Origin: Bog-756 sp963839925
GTDB taxonomy: Bacteria; Actinomycetota; Acidimicrobiia; Acidimicrobiales; RAAP-2
Assembly: GCA_963839925.1 (NCBI GenBank)
Contig: CAWIWV010000001.1
Location: 62,001 to 126,000, forward strand
Direction of reading: 5' to 3'
Length of the DNA: 64,000 nucleotides
Below the pieces are notes generated by a model, which was not told the DNA's origin, ran no database searches, and saw only the letters and a list, made by a program, of their open reading frames with translations. Shown piece by piece: positions 57,539 through 64,000 of this stretch (positions are counted from its first letter, which is position 1; each line of letters begins with the position of its first letter). The position numbers and the translations under genes are program-made.

Positions 57539-58684
57539 GTGAAATTGGCTGTCGTGAGAGAGTCGCGGCCGGGTGAGCAGCGGGTGGCGATCGTTCCTGA
57601 AGTCGCCGCCAAGCTGGTCACCTCGGGGATCGAGGTGGTCGTCGAGTCGGGGGCCGGGGCTGCGGCCTGCTTCCCTGACGAGCTGTTCCGTGATGCGGGA
57701 GCGACCGTCGGACCCGATGCAGGGTCCGTCCTGCAAGGCGCGTCGGTCGTCGCGCGGGTGCAGCCTCCGACGCTCGAAGAGGTGGCCGAACTCCCGTCGG
57801 GGGTGTCGCTGATCAGCTTCCTCCAGCCGGTGGCCTCCACCGAGATCGTCCAGGCACTGGCCGGCAAGGACGCCACCGTGTACAGCCTCGATCTGCTTCC
57901 CCGGATCAGCCGGGCCCAGTCGATGGACGCGCTCTCGTCCCAGGCGACGGTCGCCGGGTACCGGGCCGGTCTGTCCGCTGCCGAGCACCTGGCGAAGTTC
58001 TTTCCGATGTTCATGACCGCGGCGGGAACGGTTCCACCCGCCAAGGTTCTGGTGATGGGCGCCGGTGTTGCCGGCCTGCAGGCCATCGCCACTCCGCGCC
58101 GCCTCGGGGCGGTGGTCCGCGCCTACGACGTGAGGGCCGCAGCAAAAGAAGAGGTGGAGAGTCTCGGCGCGAGGTTCGTCGAGCTTCCACTCGAGACCCA
58201 GGAGGGTGCGGGCGGGTACGCCAAGGAGCAGTCGGCGGAGTACCTGGCCAAACAGCAAGAGCTGCTGGCGGCGGAGGTCGCTGCCTCCGACGTGGTGATC
58301 ACCACCGCACAGATCCCGGGACGCACCGCGCCGGTGCTCGTCACGACTGCGATGGTCGAAGGGATGGCCGATGGCTCGGTGATCGTCGATCTGGCCGCCG
58401 ACTCGGGCGGGAACTGCGAGCTGTCGGTCGCCGGTGAGGACGTGGAGTTCCAGGGGGTCACCGTCGTCGGACTCTCCAACCCGCCGGCTTCGATGCCCAC
58501 CCACGCGAGCTTCCTGTACGCCCGGAACATCGCCAACTTCCTGGGGTTACTGGTGAAGGACGGCGAGCTTGCTCCGGACTTCGAGGACGAGATCGTCGCC
58601 GGCACCTGCGTCGTGCGGAGCGGCTCTGTGGTGCATGGGCCGACGGCAGAGGCGTTGGGCGTGGCCCCGAAGGAGGCACCATGA
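57539..58684 (+). CDS. pntAA: NAD(P) transhydrogenase subunit alpha, part 1
   Basis: Domain I of proton-translocating transhydrogenase, which binds NAD(H). The GTG at 57539 (VKLAVVRESRPGEQRVAIVPE) gives 381 residues, the family length. Visible are the PGEQRVA start motif, LPRISRAQSMDALSSQATVAGY, the nucleotide-binding VLVMGAGVAGLQAIATPRRLGAVVRAYDVR and the mobile-loop region ITTAQIPGRTAPVLV. The stop overlaps pntAB (ATGA). The three-gene split form is usual in actinobacteria and many others. Confidence 0.94.
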   Translation: MKLAVVRESRPGEQRVAIVPEVAAKLVTSGIEVVVESGAGAAACFPDELFRDAGATVGPDAGSVLQGASVVARVQPPTLEEVAELPSGVSLISFLQPVASTEIVQALAGKDATVYSLDLLPRISRAQSMDALSSQATVAGYRAGLSAAEHLAKFFPMFMTAAGTVPPAKVLVMGAGVAGLQAIATPRRLGAVVRAYDVRAAAKEEVESLGARFVELPLETQEGAGGYAKEQSAEYLAKQQELLAAEVAASDVVITTAQIPGRTAPVLVTTAMVEGMADGSVIVDLAADSGGNCELSVAGEDVEFQGVTVVGLSNPPASMPTHASFLYARNIANFLGLLVKDGELAPDFEDEIVAGTCVVRSGSVVHGPTAEALGVAPKEAP

Positions 58685-59028
58685 GCACCGGCATCGTCGA
58701 GTTCCTCACCATCTTCGTGCTGGCGGCGTTCGTCGGCATCGAGGTGATCGGACGGGTTCCGAGCATCCTGCACACGCCACTCATGTCCGGCAGCAATGCC
58801 ATCCACGGCATCGTCCTCGTAGGGACCATCCTGATCATGGGGAGTGCGCACGGGGCGATGCAGATCACCTTGTCGTTCCTCGCGATCATCCTCGCCACGC
58901 TCAACATCGTCGGCGGATTCGTGGTCACCGACCGGATGTTGGAGATGTTCAAGGCCAAGCCGGCTGAACGACCCGCGAAGAGTGACGGCCAGAGCGGCGG
59001 CACCGACGAGTCTGCGGGTGCCAAGTGA
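58681..59028 (+). CDS. pntAB: NAD(P) transhydrogenase subunit alpha, part 2
   Basis: Membrane part of the alpha subunit, 115 residues, with three transmembrane helices (IVEFLTIFVLAAFVGIEVIG, NAIHGIVLVGTILIMGSA, ITLSFLAIILATLNIVGGFVVTDRML). The segments HTPLMSGSNAIHGIV and GGFVVTDRMLEMFK are family signatures; the His/Asn region is part of the proton path. Overlaps both neighbours by 4 bp. Confidence 0.95.
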   Translation: MSTGIVEFLTIFVLAAFVGIEVIGRVPSILHTPLMSGSNAIHGIVLVGTILIMGSAHGAMQITLSFLAIILATLNIVGGFVVTDRMLEMFKAKPAERPAKSDGQSGGTDESAGAK

Positions 59029-60425
59029 CGCTCGCGACAGGTATCGATCTGGTCTACCTGGTGGCGATCATCGGGTTCATCCTCGCGCTCAAGGGGTTGA
59101 GCTCTCCGAAGCACGCCCGCAACGGAAACCTGCTCGGGGCGGCAGCTGCCGCGTTGGCGGTCGGGTTCACCTTCGCCAACCCCGTGGTGAGGGCGCACTC
59201 GCTCAACTTGGTGCTGACGCTGGTCGCGATGCTCATCGGCGCGGTCATCGCCGTCCCTGCTGCCCGCAGGGTGAAGATGACCGCGATGCCCCAGATGGTG
59301 GCCATCTTCAACGGCGTCGGCGGCGGTGCTGCCGCACTCATCTCGATCGTGGTCTTTCTCATCGAGGCGCCCGGCAAGCCCGCCGTGTACCGGATCGCCG
59401 AGGTGCTCTTCGGGGTGCTGGTAGGTTCGGTCTCCTTTTCGGGGAGTGCGATCGCCTTCGCCAAGCTGCAGGAGCTGATGACCGGGCGACCGATCACCTA
59501 CCCCGGCCAACAGGTGATCAACGCGTTGGTCGGTGTGGCGATCGCCGCGCTCGCGGTCGGCACACTGGTCACCGGAAGCGTCCCGTTGCTGGTGGCGACC
59601 GCCTTGTTGTCCCTCGTGCTCGGTGTGATCTTCGTACTCCCGATCGGGGGCGCCGACGTGCCGGTGCTCATCTCGCTCCTCAACTCGTTCACCGGCCTGG
59701 CCGTTGCGGCATCCGGGTTCACGCTCAACAACAACCTGTTGATCGTGGCGGGCACGCTGGTCGGTGCGTCGGGCATGCTCCTCACCCGGATGATGAGCAA
59801 GGCGATGGGCCGTTCCTTGCCCAACATCTTGTTCAGCGCGTTCGGATCGGTGATCACCGCGACGGGCGGCGCCGACGGAGCGGGTGGGGCTCGGTCAGTG
59901 AAGGAAGGCACGCCGGAGGACATCGGGGTCCTGATGGCCTATGCGCGCAAGGTGGTCATCATCCCCGGCTACGGACTGGCGGTCGCCCAGGCCCAACACG
60001 TTGCGCGGGAGCTGGCGGACCTGCTCATGGAGCGCGGAGTGGACGTCTTCTACGCGATCCACCCGGTCGCCGGCCGGATGCCCGGGCACATGAATGTGCT
60101 CTTGGCCGAGGCGAACGTCCCTTATGACGAGCTGAAGGAGATGGACGAGGCCAACCCGGAGATGTCCACCGCGGACGTCGCCCTGGTGGTGGGCGCCAAC
60201 GACACGGTCAACCCCGCCGCCGAAAAGACCCCGGGCAGCCCGATCTACGGAATGCCGATCATCAAAGCCGAGGATGCCGAGAACATCGTGTTCCTCAAGC
60301 GCTCGATGCGACCCGGATTCGCGGGGATCGACAACGATCTGCTGTTCGATCCGAAGACGACCCTTCTCTTCGGGGACGCGAAGGACACCCTGACCAAGCT
60401 GGTGGCCGCGGTCAAGAGCGCCTGA
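59025..60425 (+). CDS. pntB: NAD(P) transhydrogenase subunit beta
   Basis: Subunit beta, 466 residues, with membrane domain and C-terminal NADP-binding domain III. About eight transmembrane helices (through residue 260) precede SVKEGTPEDIGVLMAYARKVVIIPGYGLAVAQAQHVARELADLL and AIHPVAGRMPGHMNVLLAEANVPYDEL. The domain III signatures ALVVGANDTVNPAAE and VFLKRSMRPGFAGIDNDLLF are intact. The complex uses the proton gradient to make NADPH, useful for reductive steroid steps. It overlaps the convergent PIN/TRAM gene by 14 bp. Confidence 0.95.
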   Translation: MTLATGIDLVYLVAIIGFILALKGLSSPKHARNGNLLGAAAAALAVGFTFANPVVRAHSLNLVLTLVAMLIGAVIAVPAARRVKMTAMPQMVAIFNGVGGGAAALISIVVFLIEAPGKPAVYRIAEVLFGVLVGSVSFSGSAIAFAKLQELMTGRPITYPGQQVINALVGVAIAALAVGTLVTGSVPLLVATALLSLVLGVIFVLPIGGADVPVLISLLNSFTGLAVAASGFTLNNNLLIVAGTLVGASGMLLTRMMSKAMGRSLPNILFSAFGSVITATGGADGAGGARSVKEGTPEDIGVLMAYARKVVIIPGYGLAVAQAQHVARELADLLMERGVDVFYAIHPVAGRMPGHMNVLLAEANVPYDELKEMDEANPEMSTADVALVVGANDTVNPAAEKTPGSPIYGMPIIKAEDAENIVFLKRSMRPGFAGIDNDLLFDPKTTLLFGDAKDTLTKLVAAVKSA

Positions 60426-61557
60426 TCGGCTCCCGGCGGACCGGGCGCTGACCGCTCGGCGCCGCCCCGGTCGTGACGCCCGACTCGGACAGCTCCGCGA
60501 ACACCAACAGACCTTGGCTGGTTGGTCGGGTGGAGAGCACGGTCACATCGACCAGTCCCTCTCCGATCTTGTGGGTCGCGTCGTTCACCACGACCATGTC
60601 ACCGTCGGACAGGTAGCCGACGGCTTGGCGCGCTTGGCGCCCCTCGCGGACGAGGTCGATCTGAAGATGCTCGCCCGGGAGATGGTCCGGCGTCAGGCCG
60701 TTCGCCATGTCGCGCAAGTCGACCACCGGGAGCTCCCACCGGAACGCTTCATCGACGACCACCGACGAACACGTCCCGATCCGGAGTCCGAGGCGGCGGG
60801 CCACCGTCAGCAACTTGGTCGTCGGGTCGTCCACCTCGGGGATCTCGTCGGGGGAGATGTGTACGGGGACGCCCATCTCCCTGAGCGCCTCCAACGATTC
60901 GAGCCCGCGCCGTGCCCTGCGCGACGCTGCCGGATCCGAGGACGCGGCCAACGAACGGAGTTGGTCGATGACGAACTGGGGGACGACCAGACCTGCCGGA
61001 AGCAGTCCTCCACGTCCGAGGACCAGCAGGAAGCGGTCCATGATCGCGGTGGCGTCGGGTAGCAGGGCGTGACCCTCGGGAGGACTCGTCGGTGGCGCGA
61101 GCACCCGGGACAGGCCGGCGGCCGCGACCACCTGACGACCCTTCACGGCGCCGAGTCGCCACCCCAAGCTGGCGAGCACCCAGGTGATCGCCGCGGTGAT
61201 GATCAGGGCGAACCCGTTTCTCAGGAGCACGAAGAGCGGAAGACCGATCACCAGCCCGAGCAGCATGCCGGCAGTTGCGATGATCGAGGCTGCAAAGGCC
61301 TCTCCGGGGGGGGTGTTCCGGAACAGGAAGACCGCCTTTTGGAGTCCTTTGTCGAGGAGCCTCCCCGCCACGCCCCCGATGACATAGCTGGTCGTGGCGC
61401 CCAGGAGGAGTCCCACCACCGACCCGAGCTGGCGCGAGTCGAGGGATCGTCCGATCTCGAAGCCGACGACCGACCCCCCGAGCACGAAGAGCAAGCGGAA
61501 GCCTTCGACAAAAATGATGCCTGAACTGGTCTCGCCGCTGTTTTTGGATACGCTCAT
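60412..61557 (-). CDS. PIN/TRAM-domain membrane protein (YacL-like)
   Basis: A 381-residue protein with four N-terminal hydrophobic segments (FRLLFVLGGSVVGFEIG to ITAAITWVLASLGW), then a PIN domain and a TRAM domain, like Bacillus YacL. PIN features are LLPDATAIMDRFLL, LVVPQFVIDQLRSLAASSDPAASRRARRGLESLEAL and VDDPTTKLLTVARRLGLRIGT. The last acidic position of PIN nucleases, usually in TND, reads TCSS here, so nuclease activity is doubtful. TRAM: AVGYLSDGDMVVVNDATHKIGEGLVDVTVLS. The ATG at 61557 is preferred over 61626. Confidence 0.82.
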   Translation of the reverse strand: MSVSKNSGETSSGIIFVEGFRLLFVLGGSVVGFEIGRSLDSRQLGSVVGLLLGATTSYVIGGVAGRLLDKGLQKAVFLFRNTPPGEAFAASIIATAGMLLGLVIGLPLFVLLRNGFALIITAAITWVLASLGWRLGAVKGRQVVAAAGLSRVLAPPTSPPEGHALLPDATAIMDRFLLVLGRGGLLPAGLVVPQFVIDQLRSLAASSDPAASRRARRGLESLEALREMGVPVHISPDEIPEVDDPTTKLLTVARRLGLRIGTCSSVVVDEAFRWELPVVDLRDMANGLTPDHLPGEHLQIDLVREGRQARQAVGYLSDGDMVVVNDATHKIGEGLVDVTVLSTRPTSQGLLVFAELSESGVTTGAAPSGQRPVRREPIRRS

Positions 61558-61666
61558 CTGCTTGTCGCCTTCAGTACCGCTCCAGGCGTGGATGTCACCT
61601 GTAATTGTCGGGTTCTTGAGCCGCATTCTTTAGGGGGCTCGACAGGTCTTCGACGCACCCTCCCTG

Positions 61667-61678
61667 GTAGTCGACTAC
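61667..61678. promoter_or_regulatory. Perfect palindrome GTAGTCGACTAC
   Basis: A 12-bp perfect palindrome located just before a TAAAAT sequence (61688-61693), between the divergent PIN/TRAM and GH18 genes. Candidate operator. Confidence 0.35.
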
Positions 61679-61929
61679 GAGCAGTAGTAAAATGGACGCG
61701 CAGTGTGGGGCTCATGGCCTCGTCATTCGTAAGCCGTCACGGTCAGTGCGTGTTTTTCCGAATTCCTCATGAGCTCATTCCCCCGCCACCGCCACGCAAC
61801 CCGACGAGGGAGATTGCCCTCGTCAACGAGGGGTGCGGTCGGAATCGCCGCGACATCCATCGAGGATCCCGGTCGGTCGGGCCAGGGGGTCCGGCCTTCG
61901 GCCGCGGATGGCGGGGCGCTGTCCCCGAC

Positions 61930-61935
61930 TACCTT
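61930..61935 (+). promoter_or_regulatory. -10 box TACCTT, leaderless promoter of the GH18 gene
   Basis: TACCTT fits TANNNT and ends seven bases before the ATG at 61943, with no ribosome-binding site, suggesting a leaderless mRNA. Confidence 0.45.
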
Positions 61936-61942
61936 CGACCCT

Positions 61943-64000
61943 ATGAGCGGTGCGACCCCGGATGTCGCCAGCCATAACCTGTCGGTTTCGGAGCGGGGCC
62001 TCACCGTCACAAAGGTGACCGGTCTCGTCCATGAGGCTGCCCTGATCCCGTGGTCCGACGTGACGAGGATCAGTGTCACCGATGCCGTCGAATCGGTCGA
62101 TGAATCGCCGCTGAAAATTCTCGAAATCGAAACCGTCGGCGGGGGTGGTTCAGGTGACCGGCCACTCCAGAGTTTTGTGGCATCGGAACCGGCTGCTGCG
62201 AAGTTCTTGGCGGCTGTATCAACGCAGCGGCCGACCGTCCTCGACGCGGTATCCGCAGCAGATGAAATGCCCGAAGACGGCGCACTACCAGCGACCGATC
62301 CGATCCCTGAAACCGATCCGATCCCTCGGGAGCGGGTCGGTTTCTCGGCGGTGTCGAGCTTCGCAGCCAAGGGGATCGGTTCGCTCCATGCGGTCGCGAG
62401 GCGGGCGTCCCGAGTGCCGCGCCTGGCGCGTCGTGGTTCCAGCGTGCCGTCGACCTTGCCGTGGACCGGCGCAGCCCTGGCGGGGACGGTGGACCCGGCC
62501 ACAGGGAATGCCGAGGGAAGCGGTGTCGACGGTGGAGGGAGCTCGGACGAACCGGCCGCGGGTGGCGGTTCCGCCCCGGGACGCAGCCGGCGGTTCGAAC
62601 CGATCGCGGTGGCGGCTGCGGCGCTCCTCCTGCTGGCCGGCAGTAGCGCGACCTTCGAGCTCCAGGCCGGCGGGGCGGCCCCCCGGCATTCCTTCGCCGC
62701 GAGCGAGCGGGGGAACGAGGCCCAAGCCGAAGTGGACGCCAGGAGCACCCGCCTCCCTGCAGCAACCTCCAAGCCCAAGCCGGCACCGCCGAAGCTGGCC
62801 AACTCGGCGCCGCTTCATTCGCACGAGATCTTCGGGTACGCGCCGTACTGGACGTTGCCGCAGTCGTCGGGGTTCGACGTGAAGGACCTGACCACCTTGG
62901 CGTACTTCAGTGTCGACGCGAACGGGAACGGGACACTCGACGAGAGCGGCTCGGGGTGGAACGGGTACGAAAGCCAGGATCTGGTCAATCTGGTCAACAG
63001 GGCACATGGAGCCGGAGACCGGGTCGTGCTGACGGTGACCGACTTCGATCAGGCCTCGCTCGATGCGATCACCTCTGATCCGAATGCGGCGGCGACGTTT
63101 TCCGCGTCGTTGATCAGTGCGATCTCGGCAAAGAATCTCGACGGAGTCAACTTCGACTTCGAAGGCGAAGGGAGTGGGGATCAGAAGGGCCTGACCCGGC
63201 TGATCACCAAGGTGTCGCACGCGTTGCATGCGGCGAATCGCCACTGGCAGGTCACCATGGCGGTCTACGCGAGTGCGGCCGGAGACCCCGGCGGTTTCTA
63301 CAACATCCGGGCTCTGGCCCCGGCGGTCGACGGGTTCTTCGTGATGGCCTACGACATGAACGACCGGAGCAGTCCGAGCGCGACCTCTCCGTTGGTAGGC
63401 GGAGGGTACAACGACACCGAGACCCTTCAGCAGTTCACCACCGCGGTTCCGCGGCAAAAGGTGATCCTCGGGGTTCCCTACTACGGCTACGACTGGCCAA
63501 CCAACGGCGGAACACTGGGGGCTCAGGCGACCGGAGGGGAGAGTCCGCTGAGCGACAGCGTCATTGCGTCGTCCGGCCATCCGACGTACTGGGACCCTGC
63601 CACCCAAACGGCTTGGACCTCCTACCAGGTGGGGACCCAGTGGCACGAGACGTTCTTCGACGACCCGACATCGCTGGCCCTGAAGGCTCGGCTCGCCAAC
63701 TCGTACCGCATCGCGGGTCTGGGAATCTGGGCGCTCGGGATGGACGGCAACAATCCGGCGATGATGGCTGCGCTCTTGGGCAACGCCCCGGCGGTCAAGG
63801 ACTTCTCGACGGGACCGACCGCCACGCCCACGAGCGCGCCACCACCGGCCGCCGCTGCAGCAGCTGCCGCTGCGGCCTCGGCAACGGCCACCTATCAGAC
63901 GACGGGGGTCTGGAAGGGTGGAAAGGTCACGCTCACGCCGCTGACCACTCCTGCCAATGCGACTTCCGCGGTGTACCTGGGAACCCTGACCGGGTTCAGC
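61943..64000 (+). CDS. Membrane-anchored GH18 (YaaH/SleL-like) hydrolase with N-terminal PH-like region, 3' truncated
   Basis: The frame is open from ATG 61943 to the window end (686 codons, no stop). Residues 1-90 look like a cytoplasmic PH-type beta domain (LSVSERGLTVTKVTGLVHEAALIPWSDVTRISV). A disordered Pro/Gly/Ser-rich linker follows, then a transmembrane helix (about 221-242, IAVAAAALLLLAGSSATF). The GH18 domain begins near H294 (HEIFGYAPYWTLPQSSGFDV); the catalytic motif LDGVNFDFEG places the acid at E407, and FVMAYDMNDRSS and GVPYYGYDWPT are typical of spore/cell-wall GH18 enzymes. An Ala-rich linker precedes a further domain cut off by the window edge. Confidence 0.82.
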   Translation, partial: MSGATPDVASHNLSVSERGLTVTKVTGLVHEAALIPWSDVTRISVTDAVESVDESPLKILEIETVGGGGSGDRPLQSFVASEPAAAKFLAAVSTQRPTVLDAVSAADEMPEDGALPATDPIPETDPIPRERVGFSAVSSFAAKGIGSLHAVARRASRVPRLARRGSSVPSTLPWTGAALAGTVDPATGNAEGSGVDGGGSSDEPAAGGGSAPGRSRRFEPIAVAAAALLLLAGSSATFELQAGGAAPRHSFAASERGNEAQAEVDARSTRLPAATSKPKPAPPKLANSAPLHSHEIFGYAPYWTLPQSSGFDVKDLTTLAYFSVDANGNGTLDESGSGWNGYESQDLVNLVNRAHGAGDRVVLTVTDFDQASLDAITSDPNAAATFSASLISAISAKNLDGVNFDFEGEGSGDQKGLTRLITKVSHALHAANRHWQVTMAVYASAAGDPGGFYNIRALAPAVDGFFVMAYDMNDRSSPSATSPLVGGGYNDTETLQQFTTAVPRQKVILGVPYYGYDWPTNGGTLGAQATGGESPLSDSVIASSGHPTYWDPATQTAWTSYQVGTQWHETFFDDPTSLALKARLANSYRIAGLGIWALGMDGNNPAMMAALLGNAPAVKDFSTGPTATPTSAPPPAAAAAAAAAASATATYQTTGVWKGGKVTLTPLTTPANATSAVYLGTLTGFS

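Larger units (their letters stand above)
61558..61942. other. Intergenic region between divergent PIN/TRAM and GH18 genes
   Basis: This 385-bp stretch has no gene I can support. It holds a perfect 12-bp palindrome at 61667-61678, an AT-richer patch (tagtaaaatgg, 61685-61695) that may be a promoter element, and a TACCTT box at 61930-61935 before the GH18 start. Short open frames here have no family-like features. Confidence 0.6.

Overview
The window reads as chromosomal DNA of a high-GC actinobacterium. Evidence: GTG and TTG starts are common, adjacent genes overlap by ATGA/GTGA, cytochrome bc1 and aa3 oxidase genes are of the actinobacterial type (diheme QcrC, QcrB with PDWY, CtaF), and the HelD-like helicase, TatA and mycobacterium-like steroid genes fit. 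Two secreted proteins carry YWLV-SDGG-F-FGDA-FYGS repeats. From general knowledge these suggest class Acidimicrobiia; that placement is inference. No rRNA, tRNA, CRISPR array, transposase or integrase was seen.

Layout. 1-6.7 kb (+): a truncated HelD-like helicase, then ctaE-qcrC-qcrA-qcrB, a DinB-family protein and a small membrane protein. 6.8-10.5 kb (-): a Cys/His-rich membrane protein and ctaC-ctaD-ctaF; ctaD carries three frameshifts and ctaF an in-frame TAG. 10.6-16 kb (-): MBL-fold hydrolase, membrane proteins, TatA, crotonase and a thiolase-like protein. 16-25 kb: GH1 glycosidase, nitronate monooxygenase-like gene, DUF5522 protein, MFS and ABC exporters, a KstR-like TetR divergent from a second TetR, and a cyclase-family gene. 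25-31.8 kb: secreted CAP protein, aldehyde dehydrogenase, D-aminoacylase-type amidohydrolase, MscS channel and a Thr-rich membrane protein. 31.8-48.9 kb: LLM oxidoreductase, two pairs of acyl-CoA dehydrogenases, amidohydrolase, HNH protein, SDR, an SGNH-like protein with a collagen-like tail, a CHAP amidase, a FadA6-like thiolase and a large PAS-GGDEF-EAL protein. 49-56.4 kb: ketosynthase, P450, then ipdC-ipdB-ipdA-echA20 with a divergent SDR, in the same order as the steroid C/D-ring genes of Mycobacterium tuberculosis. 56.5-64 kb: EAL protein, pntAA-pntAB-pntB, a PIN/TRAM membrane protein, and a membrane-anchored GH18 protein running off the window.

How it fits together. The ipd/echA20 genes, the FadA6-like thiolase, the heteromeric-type acyl-CoA dehydrogenase pairs, P450, SDRs and KstR-like regulator point to degradation of steroid or other polycyclic isoprenoid side chains and rings. 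Four promoters (echA20/SDR, two amidohydrolases, aldehyde dehydrogenase) share a 15-bp inverted repeat, CTGACG-N3-CGTCAG, at or next to a TANNNT -10 box. This looks like an undescribed operator tying scattered catabolic genes into one regulon. Transhydrogenase and the bc1/aa3 chain would handle the reducing power.

Other points to note: many short tandem duplications sit at gene 3' ends, several including the stop codon. Several genes have single-base frameshifts, at least one in a homopolymer, so some lesions may be assembly errors. Four lesions fall in ctaD-ctaF alone.
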